Assembly: GCF_963678635.1 (NCBI RefSeq)
Contig: NC_087069.1
Span: 1,486,948 to 1,550,947, forward strand
Source: Symsagittifera roscoffensis
Taxonomy: Eukaryota; Xenacoelomorpha; Acoela; Convolutidae
DNA length: 64,000 bases
Reading direction: 5' to 3'
In this document: positions 54,596-64,000 of the stretch, piece by piece
How the letters are laid out: each line of letters starts with the position of its first letter
Position numbering within the stretch: position 1 is the first letter of the stretch
Program-made: the position numbers and the translations under genes
The notes under the pieces: model-generated
The model's database searches: none
What the model was told of the DNA's origin: nothing
Seen by the model: the letters and a program-made list of their open reading frames with translations, nothing else

Positions 54596-56320
54596 ATGGA
54601 CAATTTCAACCTGGATGAATTGATGGACCTGGCAGAGGCATATGTGGGACCGATGGTAGATGCGATCTATCGTCGGCTGATCGAATGAGACTTCGCTCTG
54701 GAGGACCCAGACGTAGTCATGTTGCTGACCGCCCTGATCAACATCTTGGGGCACGACAACCGTGGGGACCGCCCCAGGGAAGTCCTGTTGATGGCAGCAT
54801 ATGGAGAAAGAGGAGTACTAGACCGCCCGAACACGAGAGTGATGAGGTGGAGAAACGGGGCTCTCTCAGGGAGTGACTTGGCGAATGAGCCTGGATTGGG
54901 AAGTTCTAGGACTTACCAACCAGGTGAGATGCCAATGCCCTCTAAGCCTAAACCTGGGCTGACTAGAATGCATCAGGAGATGAACAGCGAGGCGACCTCG
55001 TCTGGTTCACCACTGAGAGCAGCTGTGCCACCAAAAAGGGCGAAAGTAACACAGAAGGTTCAGACGAACCAAACCATACAAGATCTGGACGAGATGAACG
55101 ATCAGCTGAGAAGTACGAAGAAGGAGCTGGACGATATGACCAAAAGCATGCTCCAGATGGAGGAAGACCGGGACATGTGGAGAAAGTTGTTTGAAGACTG
55201 CAACAAAAAGCAGGGTCAAGAGATCGAACGCTTAAGGCAGGAATACAAAGAACGATCGGAGCAGGTGGCGTTGACAACGGCCGTGGAGAAAGTGATACCC
55301 GCAAGGGATATTCCTCGTGGGCAGTCCCCGATGGAGCTCTTGACACCTCGAGAAATGAGTCAAACAACGGAGACATGGCTTCCAGCAGAGACGAATCGAG
55401 TAACAATCCCGGATCCTAGTGACACCTTGGGTGATCCCGTCGTAGAACAGACAGTGAGGAGGCTGATAGAGACAGCTGGACGACTCGTCGCTAACAAGAA
55501 TGCGCCAGGTTCAGGGGTGACTGCACCCTATGGAACGATTGACGATACGGGCAGAGTACAACTCTCCCAGACAGTGATCAGACAAGGGATAAGTATCGTG
55601 ACACCACTCATGGGGAGCTCGAGAATCCCAGGGAGAAAAGTACGGAAGATGCCAGCGATGAAAGTGTCTCGCATAATAGACGTGCAGAAGAATAATCAAT
55701 TGAAATATAATTTCACGGGAGTTCCGGAGACAGATCCGAGGGCCTGCTTCAATCAAGCTACCTGGAGCCCGGCTGTGAACTTGCAGCAACCACCACTCGG
55801 GACATCTCACCTGATATTGGGAGACAGCCTAGTCAGAGTGCTGTCGAATTTGAGGACCTCATGGGTCACCACGGTGATGGCCTTTGGAGGCGCGACGATT
55901 GCCCAATTATATCGGATGGTGGAACTGATGAATCCAGGGAAGATTCCCAATGTGATGATCTTAGTTGGGACAAATGATATCTCCAGAGGATCAGACGAGC
56001 AGGAAGCACTGTGGGAGTCAATGATGGTGTGTTTGTTTACTTCTCTCTGGCAGAAGTTCAGTTGCGCGGTACGGACCGTTTGTACGGTGCCAATGAACGC
56101 GAGAAGCCTGACAGCATCAGGAAGAAGGCACAACGAGGGAGTCATGAGATGGAACAACATATTGAGGAACCTAGCAAATCGAAATGCCGGAAAAATGATC
56201 CTCATGGACATTGAACATGAATTGAGAGCCATGGATCAGGCCAGACTGACTACAGATGGCATCCACTTCGACAGTATCGAAGGACAAGCTTGGTTGAATC
56301 GAGTCTTCCAAGAACGGTAG
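54596..56320 (+). pseudogene. Third ORF, part 1: coiled coil and SGNH hydrolase
   Basis: The ATG at 54596 is followed by 30 codons and a TGA (54686); the same frame stays open from there to a TAG at 56318. After a short helical N-terminus (MDNFNLDELMDLAEAYVGPM) and a Pro/Ser-rich part comes a coiled coil (DLDEMNDQLRSTKKELDDMT, then RQEYKERSEQ; ~55080-55280). The SGNH-hydrolase/GDSL domain is at 55810-56315: block I LILGDSLVRVL (Ser), block II GGATIAQL (Gly), block III VILVGTNDISRG-type (VMILVGTNDI, Asn), block V TTDGIHFDSIEGQAWLNRVF (Asp-x-x-His). All four catalytic positions are present. SGNH esterases are known from ORF1 of CR1-type non-LTR elements; in an LTR element, after pol, this is unusual. 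Confidence 0.75.
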
Positions 56321-56761
56321 GATGAGCTGGAAGCAGAACTCTTTGACACAGGAGTGCTGAAGGAAGAGGGAACGGTGAGTGATACGGTGATTACCACCTT
56401 TGTGCCTCCTAACCTGGAAACACGTTTGGGTACGGTCCCAGCCGTCACGAATTACAGGCAACAAAGCTCCAGCGAACCAGGTCGAAGAACAGACGTGCAG
56501 GATCGGTTGGGAGAAGCACCGATGAGGAGGACAATTCATCCTAGGAGAAGGATAGGACCTGTCAACCAACCAATCGAAAAAGTAGCAGGCACATCTAGAT
56601 CGGACACTAGATCGGAGACGACGAGTACCAGTCGAGAGGAGAGACCGAGCAGAGGCTCATTGTTGTGGTCGAGATCCATACCGTCTCCCTGGCATATATA
56701 TAAAGACGAACTAATGAAGCTGGATCTTTAGAGAGTAAGCTTCATCAAAGATGCGAGGAGG
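56321..56761 (+). pseudogene. Third ORF, part 2: disordered connector
   Basis: Same frame as part 1 after the TAG at 56318: DELEAELFDTGVLKEEG, then an Arg/Ser/Thr-rich disordered stretch to a TAG at 56729, then RVSFIKDARRM running straight into the 1237-codon frame. The frame continuity across both stops shows that parts 1 to 3 were one polyprotein, or a readthrough product. Confidence 0.65.
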
Positions 56762-59700
56762 ATGCTGAATGGAGCGACGCTATCCGTCAGCAGATTATAT
56801 TCAATAACCGGCGTAGACTGGTTGATAGCCGCTAGCATAAATATCAGTTCCACGACGGCCTTGAGATTTGCTGATTTGGAGGGACTGCCCTCTAACAATA
56901 CGATGGGACCAGTGAATGCGAGACCGTTGCAAGATGTGAGATTGAACCATGATGAGGGGAATTGTGAAAAAAGACCAGGAAGATTCCTGACGGCGAGAGC
57001 GCGGATTGGACAACACGTGAAGATATTTAGGCAACTGACGACACCACCTGGTCATGTGAAGGAAAGAGTGTACCCAAAACTAGTGAACCAAGATGGTGAT
57101 GCCCAGAGATATGGCGGATTGACAGCGATAAAGAAAGATGAGACCATCTTCGCCGCCTATGACAAAGCAGAGATGAGGAAGGCCAAAATCATGGTAGTAG
57201 CGAATTCAGAGTTCGTATACACCTCCAAGTCTTTGTTTTGGCCGGACGTCATAATGCTGGCAGCGGTTGACCTAGACCTATTGCAATCAGTGTCTTTGGC
57301 TATAGGGGTACAAAGGCAGACAGACATGAACCCAATAACGATTGTGTTTGCTGGCATCAATGACCATCTGCACAGTAGAGGTTTTCTGAGCAGGCTCAGA
57401 GATCCTGCAACAGCAGAAAACGCAGTATGGCCAGCGATGAAAGACATCCTGGAGTCGATGGGTGAAGTGGTGGATGCAACGAAGGAGGGGGCATTCAATA
57501 AAGTGGCGTTGAGAGTAGTATTTGCGTTGTCTCCGGGATATGCACATCTTCCGGTTGGACTGAAATTTGTGTATGCAATGGTAGCCTTACTTTCGGAAGG
57601 AAAATATGATGTGATCATATCGGCCCCGAATCGCATGATAGAAATGGAGAACCTGAGGCCACTTAGGGCTGATCTACCTGCGGTGTGGCCAGATATCTCA
57701 AACGCGATGAGAGGATTCAAGGACCACGCGCTACACATGTTAGTGTTGGACGAAGTGCTGGGGTTGGAAAAGTCCAACTTCAGTCGACAACTCAAACTGA
57801 AACCGAGAATAGATGACGACCATCGAGTGATCACGGCAATGTCCAACGACTTATGGTTCCGAGCAATGGAAGTGGCAAGTGAAGACACAAGAAGAAAAAA
57901 TTCACTAGAGATGAGAGCTCATCTGGAGGCGATGGTTCTGAGAACCAAGCCGGAAGCCAACCAGTGGCTACACCTGAACCCTAGAGTAGCGGCATTGGGT
58001 GCAGATGCTTTTCAGCAAGGCCCCGTAATGATCACGAAGATACATGCCTACTTGTTGAAAGAGGTGAACCTGGCGGAAAATGCCGGAGAAAAGACCGCTG
58101 AGTTCGTGAACAGAATGTGTCAGATTACTCTGGAAACCTTCTCGACCCAGGAAGTGAAGGGACAGGAGGGATTTGAAAGGACGGATAGCATGCTAGAAGG
58201 GTTGGGAGCCGGATGGACCGCGTCCTTCTTGGCAAAAGTTTACCCGAAAGTCTCGCACTATTTGATAAGGGAATTCCTCCAAGCAGTAGTGAGAGTATCG
58301 ATAGTGGAATTAATAGCCTTGTTCGTGACATTCGGAGCGGAGAATTTCGTGAAAGGACCGGCGATACTGCTTACGGATGGAATACAGAACCTGCGACTAG
58401 ATGGACTTCTGAGATTGATCGCAATAACCCACAGAAACTTGGGAGGACTAATGAAACTGGCACGTTGTCCAGAGCAGATGAAAGAGAGAGTGAGGAACTT
58501 GGATATGAAGAAATCCACGGACTCGTGGAACAAAATAAGAGACCTGAGACACACTCTTATCCAATATCTTTTGCAGCAAAATCGCTTTGGAACCGGAGAA
58601 GACGAGACAATTGAAAGAGAGGAAGATGTTAGACGACATGTTGGAGGAATGCCGCTATTAACGGATCTGAGCTTGGCTATGAGGACCGATCCCTTGGCGC
58701 TGATCAGAGGAGTCACGGAGTTCGTGACAGTGATCTATGGACCAGCAGTCACGTTTGCGTTCCCTGACGTTAAAGTGGAAGCATATAGGAGGTCGGTGCT
58801 GCACCTGAACCTCATATCGGCAGTGGACGGTAGTACACTGAACTGGTGTGAGCAGCACACACTGCGGGAGCTCATGAGTGAAGATCTATTGTTTGCGAAA
58901 ATATCGGAGCCAGAGATGACAGTCATCAATTTTGACGATCACTTCCGTGACCGCATGGGAGAAGTAGGGAGAGGACACATCGAGGTGTTTCCAAAGCTTT
59001 GGAATCTGAGGCCCTATGACAAAACGAATGGTGAAATAACCAGAGTGCCTCGTCTCACTGCAGCATATCACAAGGTGAGAGAAGAGACGAAGGACTGGGG
59101 CGATTACAAGAAGCTACCGGAGGCAATCCCTGAATTCCCTCTAATAAGAAGGATGTTGCTCGGAGCAGTCTCCGTAGTACAAACTCCTAGGTTGAGAGCA
59201 TTCGAAACCAATGAAAGGAGAGTAGGGAATTTCTCGGTGACGATGGATCCATACTTTGTGGGGAGAAATGCCGCCGTGTTACAGTACACACGATTTGCGT
59301 ACACGGATCAAGCGACGAGAAGGAGAATAAGCAACGCCGCTACTCCCAAGCCTGGAAGATTTGATGAGGAATGGAAGGGACTAAGCTTAGCTCCGATGAG
59401 AATGAGAGGCAGGACCGAATTGCCTGAAGCCTCATTAATCCTGACTAGCGTAAAACAGGAGATGAAAGTGGGAGGAGTGCTGCAGACGAGAACCTTCTTA
59501 GCACCCTTCGGCTGTGAAGAAACCAAAGTGGTCCATGGAGAAGAAGAAGATAAATCGGCTGGTACACTGCTCATACCGAAATTTCAGGAACAAGCCGACA
59601 ATGACGAACAAGGACCAGTGAGCCCGAACAAAGATAAGTCGGAAGGAAATGACGGACAGGGTGGAAGTCGTCAGACTGAAGAACTCATGCAACAAGATCA

Positions 59701-60475
59701 AGCTGGTGGGGAAGACGACAGGGCATCGACAGGAGGAACATCCAGCCTGGATTTCAATATCTTCAGTGATCTTGAGAATAATGCAGACACGTTGGAAACG
59801 ACTGAGCCAGCGGATGAAGGCATCTCGACACTGGAACCTCCGTCAGCCTTTATGGAAATGAAACGGAATTTGCCGGAGAGCAGCTCTCCTGGCAATTCAA
59901 GAAATAATGACCAGAGAATACTCATGGAATCACCTCGGAGGAGAAGAATAGAGGCCTCAGCCAGAGTACCTTTCTTGGGAACGCTGCCCGAAGAAGAATG
60001 GGAAGTACATCACCGAGACCACGAGAGTAGGACGGGATGTAAGCTGGACAGAGTGGCGTTTATGGAAGAAGTCTGGACTGTGATTCAGAGCTATGGGACC
60101 CAGTCCATCCTCAAAACAGGTCTCAATCAACCCTTGATGAGAGAAGTACTTGACAAGCTTGATGAGTGTGAAGGGAGACTGAGTGAGTTATTGATCGACT
60201 CAGCCACTGATGAGAGTGAAGCGAATTCTCCCATCAAGATGACACCGCAGGACGATGAAGGAGAGGTGGTGTACCTGTCAAGAACCAGGAGAGGGACGAT
60301 ACGATCGAAAATGGTGATTGATAAAATCAATGCGATGAAGATGAAGTTAGGCAGCAGAGTGATGCCGAGGAGAATTGGGAAGACGAAAGTGGATTCAGAA
60401 ATATCGATGAAAACAGGTAGCTCAGCGAAAAGGAAGCGAGTCGAGGAGGTCATGGATTTGGGGCAAGGTGATTAG
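56762..60475 (+). CDS. Third ORF, part 3: unknown 1237-codon protein
   Basis: Longest intact frame of the window. Residues ~135-330 again look SGNH-like but degenerate: AKIMVVANSEFVYTSKSLFW at the block I place (Ser without GD), then PITIVFAGINDHLHSRGFLS at block III (GxND), then VFALSPGYAHLPVGLKFVYA. The middle (~330-920) is mainly helical with conserved-looking segments such as LKPRIDDDHRVITAMSNDLW, LVRTKPEANQW-type LRTKPEANQWLHLNPRVAAL, VKGPAILLTDGIQNLRLDGL and FVTVIYGPAVTFAFPDVKVE. The C-terminal third is acidic and disordered, ending in a basic KRKRVEEVMDLGQGD. No signal peptide or membrane anchor, so it does not look like an envelope protein. No known family assigned. It ends in TAG CAA TTG. 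Confidence 0.65.
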   Translation: MLNGATLSVSRLYSITGVDWLIAASINISSTTALRFADLEGLPSNNTMGPVNARPLQDVRLNHDEGNCEKRPGRFLTARARIGQHVKIFRQLTTPPGHVKERVYPKLVNQDGDAQRYGGLTAIKKDETIFAAYDKAEMRKAKIMVVANSEFVYTSKSLFWPDVIMLAAVDLDLLQSVSLAIGVQRQTDMNPITIVFAGINDHLHSRGFLSRLRDPATAENAVWPAMKDILESMGEVVDATKEGAFNKVALRVVFALSPGYAHLPVGLKFVYAMVALLSEGKYDVIISAPNRMIEMENLRPLRADLPAVWPDISNAMRGFKDHALHMLVLDEVLGLEKSNFSRQLKLKPRIDDDHRVITAMSNDLWFRAMEVASEDTRRKNSLEMRAHLEAMVLRTKPEANQWLHLNPRVAALGADAFQQGPVMITKIHAYLLKEVNLAENAGEKTAEFVNRMCQITLETFSTQEVKGQEGFERTDSMLEGLGAGWTASFLAKVYPKVSHYLIREFLQAVVRVSIVELIALFVTFGAENFVKGPAILLTDGIQNLRLDGLLRLIAITHRNLGGLMKLARCPEQMKERVRNLDMKKSTDSWNKIRDLRHTLIQYLLQQNRFGTGEDETIEREEDVRRHVGGMPLLTDLSLAMRTDPLALIRGVTEFVTVIYGPAVTFAFPDVKVEAYRRSVLHLNLISAVDGSTLNWCEQHTLRELMSEDLLFAKISEPEMTVINFDDHFRDRMGEVGRGHIEVFPKLWNLRPYDKTNGEITRVPRLTAAYHKVREETKDWGDYKKLPEAIPEFPLIRRMLLGAVSVVQTPRLRAFETNERRVGNFSVTMDPYFVGRNAAVLQYTRFAYTDQATRRRISNAATPKPGRFDEEWKGLSLAPMRMRGRTELPEASLILTSVKQEMKVGGVLQTRTFLAPFGCEETKVVHGEEEDKSAGTLLIPKFQEQADNDEQGPVSPNKDKSEGNDGQGGSRQTEELMQQDQAGGEDDRASTGGTSSLDFNIFSDLENNADTLETTEPADEGISTLEPPSAFMEMKRNLPESSSPGNSRNNDQRILMESPRRRRIEASARVPFLGTLPEEEWEVHHRDHESRTGCKLDRVAFMEEVWTVIQSYGTQSILKTGLNQPLMREVLDKLDECEGRLSELLIDSATDESEANSPIKMTPQDDEGEVVYLSRTRRGTIRSKMVIDKINAMKMKLGSRVMPRRIGKTKVDSEISMKTGSSAKRKRVEEVMDLGQGD

Positions 60476-62095
60476 CAATTGTCTGGCACAGATAGAATAT
60501 TAACTGATATAGCGATGGTGCCACCCATTCTCATGGCGGGGATAAAGTCAACCGGTTATAAATCAAAAAGGAGTGACCGCACTCTGACTGGAGCAACTTT
60601 AGAAATGGAAATACTCAGCCAATGTGGAGAGAGCAAAATGAGGGACTTCAAGCCATCTCCCATGAATCATGGAAAGGGAAGTGTTGCAGGACAACTAACA
60701 CCAGTGGAATACAACCGACTAACAGTATCTGAGACAGTGTCGATAGATGAACCCACCGGTGGATACATGGAGATGTTGGAATACCGAAACTCGGCTAGAG
60801 GGCATGTAATGGCCCTGGAAGACGAAAAAGCCATGGAGGGTTATCTGGAAACAATGTTGCAGGGCACCACCCTCAAGCAGAAGGCGTATGGAACTTTGGC
60901 GTCGTCTGACGTACAGGCGGAGACGATCGAGCAGTTAGTGAGCCTTCCATGGAAAGCAGTAGTATTGAGGTATTTCGAAGAAGAAATGAGGACTACGCCA
61001 AGAATATATGCTCTCGTGGCAATACCTTACGTAAGAACAGAGTTACAACTCAGGTTCGCCTGGTGAATGATGGGACTGACTCGCGAAGAATATGATTCAG
61101 AAGAAAGAAAGAGGTCAAAAGAAGAAAAGGTGTTCCTTATGACGAATCTGAGGGATCTGATAGTCCAGGAGGGAGCAGCAGTAGCGTGTGCGAAGCGGAG
61201 AGACGCTCTCTGTTTCATTCGATTCCTAATAGAGCAGATTTCAGTACCTGCATTAAACACTTGTGTTAAAATGTCGAGGGAAGGCGAGGAGCGAACGAAA
61301 GCCTTGTTCTTGCTAGCACTGCTGGACATGCAGCAAAGTAAACCGATGAGGGTGAACATGAAAGAACCTAAAGAATTGGAACCCATGAAAAAGATAGATG
61401 AGATCAGGAGATTCTCAAACAAGGAGCTGAGACTCACTAAAGAATCTATGGGAGCATTGTCGAAATCCAGTGAATACTGTGGACCGATCAAGAAAAAGTC
61501 ATATAGCTACGTATCCGGGATCATAGGGATAGCGTACAATCCTTTCCTGAGTGAAGACAAACGCGATTGCTTCTTTGATTATGAGCAGGCGGTGTTACTA
61601 TGATTCTGGACGTCCAGAATTGTAACGATCAAGAGCGTTAACAATCCACAGTCCAAATTGGGACTGGTCTTGGAAGAAGAGGTGACTGCACCTTCAGTAC
61701 CAAAATCCGACAAGAGAGTGGAGTTTGGGTTGGGACTCTCAGATGAATTACTGAGAACGAGCTTGATGGCTGTGTGGGAATTGATGAGGCCATCATGGTG
61801 TCCTAGTCCCAACGCTGACTCAATATTACGGGCGACACAAGACATACAGAGGGAACTGAATGCAGACTGTAACCTGCGTGACCTCAACATCATATATAAT
61901 ATGATGATAACAGCCTCTAAGTGCAACGGAGAAGATAAAGTGGAGTTGCCTGGCTGGGGACCAGAAGTCTGGGTCAAACCTGGTAGCTGTCTGGTGGAAG
62001 TCTGTGGACTGGAGGGTCACGTTTGTGGAGGTCTAGACTGTGTGAAAACCCTGGAGAAACAACACAAGCAATTGACAGTATTTTTGGAAATGTAG
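60476..62095 (+). pseudogene. Third ORF, part 4: continuation after the TAG
   Basis: Same frame as part 3 immediately after its TAG (60473-60475), through a TGA at 61064 and a TGA at 61601, to 62095. Protein-like throughout: LTPVEYNRLTVSETVSIDEP, VVLRYFEEEMRTTPRIYALV, KRRDALCFIRFLIEQISVPA, AVWELMRPSWCPSPNADSIL. No frameshift in 1.6 kb, so the interruptions are single-base stops. The second and third pieces could be restarted at nearby ATGs (61067) but belong to one frame. No family recognised. Confidence 0.5.
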
Positions 62096-63540
62096 TGATG
62101 AAAGCAAGAACGGAAACGGAACTGATAGCAGATTGCCATGGAGGAACCGATGTGAATCTAGTGACAGCACTAGGATTCTACAGCATTATTGGTTCTTTAG
62201 AGTCACTATTGAATCTAGAACAGAAACCTGAGATGGTCACAGCCATCAGCGTAGAAGTATTCCCAGGAGTTCTGCAGACTGAGCAGAAATACATAGGAAA
62301 ATGGAGGAAAGCAATCGAGACAGAAATGAACATCAGACACAGCGAAACTTATTGTAGACCGTCAGGAGCACGATATTTGGTGGGTTCAACGCTGGCTCTA
62401 ATGTGCAAGAGCAGGTATCCTGTACATTTCGTAGCTGTGGACGTGAAGAGTACAAGAACCATTGTGGATCAAGCCTTCTCAGTGCCGAAGTGTGTGAGAT
62501 TGGCGAGAATATCTTAAAAGTCTTACGAGTTACTATGTAAGATGTTCTCAGCAGTTCCAGAGAGAACCAAAGAGGAGTTGGAGTCAATACTAGGAGAGAA
62601 GTTCATGGGATATGTGAGCGGGAACTTCAGTGACTTTGAGAAACCGAAACAGAGAGGATCAACTGTCACAGATTACAATGCAGTAGATGAGAATGATGAA
62701 ATCCACCGAGTGATGATGGAAGTGGAACCACTGCTGGAAGCTTCGGGAAAACGTAATTGGAGGAGCATCATGTTGACACATGACGAGTTTCCCTGCCACT
62801 GCTTGCTGCAGACTTGGTGGTATCCCGAGCGTAGTAATCTGGTGTTGATCTGGGACTCTGGAGAGCTGCTCTCCATGGGTTTACCAGATTCATCACAGCC
62901 CGTAACAATAGTGATAGTGGGAGTTATGATGGTGATACGATGGCTGGAAGCTCATGTAAGAGAGAATAATAGACAGGAGGCACCGACGAGAGAGCAATTG
63001 CGGAAATTAGATTGTCCAAAAGATTTAGATATTTTTGAGACAATGTGCAAAGTTCTAAACATTCCGATGGAAGTGAAGAAGATATGGGCGAGAAAACGAT
63101 TGATGCCATGGTTCAGAGCTAACATGACTGCATGGTTGTACGAGTATGCGAAAAAGCATATGTCGAAACATGGCAGAGTGTACAGTGAATATCAGCTGGA
63201 CATTGGGACAGGAGCTTTCAAGCGAGCTTTCGTGACTCATCGGAATGCAGTGACCACCGCTGTGAAAAGAATTTCCAGGACGAGTGAGCGTAGTGGAATT
63301 GAGAAGGCAGAGATGCTGAAAGAAGATTTGGAGAGAAACGTGACGTTGTGTCTCCACAATAGCTTCTGCAGAAACAGAGAATCCAACGTGGATCCCCTAC
63401 CTTGCTGTAAACAGAGGGTAGAAGAGCAGAAGTGTTGGAGGACGGCTTCCAATAGCGTCAGGATCGCCAACGACGTGCTACAAGACACGGAAACCGAAAG
63501 TGCGGAGTCAGTATCACAGGAGGAGGAAATGGAACATTGA
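62023..63540 (+). pseudogene. Third ORF, part 5: C-terminal region
   Basis: After a frameshift near 62060-62090 the coding sense moves to the next frame: IDSIFGNVVMKARTETELIA, LVTALGFYSIIGSLESLLNL, a TAA at 62515, then the same frame again from KSYELLCKMFSAVPERTKEE to a stop at 63540. The last part contains PCHCLLQTWWYPERSNLVLI, a Trp/Tyr-rich globular stretch, a Cys-rich patch (CLHNSFCRNRESN, LPCCKQRVEEQKC) and an acidic end. No transmembrane segment. Function unknown. Confidence 0.5.
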
Positions 63541-63941
63541 CGAATGGTCGAGAAAACAAGAGGCAGCAAGAAAGAAAATTAGAAGAATTTAGAAGTTTTA
63601 GAACTTCTAAACAACAAAAAAAGAAGAAAACAAAGGAAAGATGAAGAAGAGTTAAAACTCAGAACTGTTTTATGTGTGTGAAAAACTCAAGTGAGAAACC
63701 AAGCAACCAAGTTGTAATTGAAAATTGAAACATTTAGTTGAGTTTTGAAATTGTTGCATTTATAAATTTGCATTTTGATTTTAGCAGAAGTGGCTTTAGA
63801 GACACTTATTATTTATTAGAAAGGCTTAAGAGAAGAGTATATTTAAATATTCCAGCCTGCATGATTGTTTTTAATCACTTAGGAAGACTGATCACTTTGT
63901 GGTGACATGAAAGACTTGAGTAATCTCTTGAAGAGGGAGGT
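63541..63941 (+). other. Retroelement 3' untranslated region with hairpin and purine tract
   Basis: Purine-rich, non-coding. A perfect 9-bp hairpin with a TTAG loop lies at 63589-63610 (TTAGAAGTT/AACTTCTAA). The run aagagggagg at 63931-63940 directly before TGTTACATT looks like a polypurine tract and LTR start; LTRs of this class commonly begin TGT-ACA. The 10-base inverted pair ACTTTGTGGT/ACCACAAAGT brackets it at about 63894 and 63960. Confidence 0.45.
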
Positions 63942-64000
63942 TGTTACATTGTTCTTTCTAACCACAAAGTTTCTTGGTTTTAATTTTCAGGACAATGACA
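63942..64000 (+). repeat. Possible start of the 3' LTR (cut by the window end)
   Basis: The first nine bases, TGTTACATT, differ by one base from the element's left end TGTGACATT (38945), but the following bases do not align convincingly. The last bases ttttaattttcag would make a good splice acceptor. Only 59 bases are visible. Confidence 0.3.

Larger units (their letters stand above)
38944..64000 (+). mobile_element. Giant Ty3/gypsy LTR-type retroelement, right end open
   Basis: Plus-strand order: long leader, gag with two zinc knuckles, DTG protease, RT, RNase H, DDE integrase with GPY/F-type module, macrodomain-like C-terminus, then ~9 kb of extra coding sequence with an SGNH hydrolase. 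The left boundary is supported by the break of array unit T4 and by the truncated second copy at 28999 starting at the same base. On the right, a purine run followed by TGTTACATT at ~63942 could be the polypurine tract and 3' LTR start, but the LTR pair cannot be verified inside the window. At ~25 kb it is several times longer than usual Ty3/gypsy elements (5-8 kb), comparable to the largest plant LTR elements. The copy is inactive. Confidence 0.8.

Noticed and set aside
54596-63540. Third ORF as a retroviral envelope gene
   Set aside because: No signal peptide, fusion peptide, membrane anchor or Cys-rich ectodomain pattern; instead SGNH domains and long soluble helical regions.
63942-64000. 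Firm call of the 3' LTR
   Set aside because: Only nine bases resemble the left end of the element and the window stops; kept as a low-confidence feature.

Overview
The window is animal (metazoan) nuclear DNA made almost entirely of mobile-element material. I saw no ordinary multi-exon host gene, rRNA, tRNA or CRISPR array. The Polinton/Maverick virus-like transposon remains, the Ty3/gypsy retroelement, the tandem gene-sized duplications and the splice-type signals all point to an animal. I cannot name the species. The first 39 kb are very AT-rich. The retroelement on the right is visibly richer in G+C and uses different codons.

Layout. (1) 1-6.3 kb: decayed repeats, including an assembly gap (792-991), two direct copies of a ~1.85 kb repeat (992-2881 and 4497-6322), a GT microsatellite and the remnant of an OTU-like protein. 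(2) 6.3-20.3 kb: one Polinton, truncated on its left inside the capsid gene. Minus-strand genes, read right to left, are small conserved proteins, a PC4-like protein, a membrane protein, an exonuclease-like protein, a small membrane protein, the packaging ATPase, the integrase, a capsid-region protein, a basic core-like protein and the capsid N-terminus. Plus-strand genes are small ORFs at 12.4 and 14.8 kb and the protein-primed type-B DNA polymerase at 15.9-20.3 kb. Most are broken by stops and frameshifts. The polymerase promoter holds a perfect heat-shock element and three 60-bp repeats with CRE sites. (3) 20.3-38.9 kb: an amplified array in which capsid pseudogene fragments alternate with non-coding repeat DNA and three copies of an intact gene for a small secreted cysteine-rich peptide precursor. 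The main unit is ~3.45 kb, with nested 0.74-0.76 kb duplications. Polymerase, core-like, capsid-region and protease fragments of an older Polinton lie between array units.

(4) 38.9-64 kb: one giant Ty3/gypsy LTR-type retroelement on the plus strand, running to or past the window end. A ~3.9 kb leader carries about 20 copies of an AATCCGGARGGGTC motif and a family of ~65-nt hairpins; two of these show compensatory base-pair changes. Then come gag, a 1.75 kb tandem duplication covering nucleocapsid and protease, RT/RNase H, a long linker, integrase with a GPY/F-type module, and what looks like a macrodomain (ADP-ribose-binding fold) at the pol C-terminus. After a 400-bp spacer with a splice-acceptor-like site, another ~9 kb of coding sequence (54596-63540) runs essentially in one frame. 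It begins with a coiled coil and an SGNH-hydrolase domain and continues with more than 2,000 codons I do not recognise. The copy is dead: it has several in-frame stops and frameshifts, and the RT catalytic motif reads YVND instead of YVDD.

The most interesting system here is this oversized retroelement: an LTR element carrying a macrodomain, an SGNH esterase, a large unknown protein and a structured leader. Second is the locally amplified two-module cysteine-rich peptide gene.
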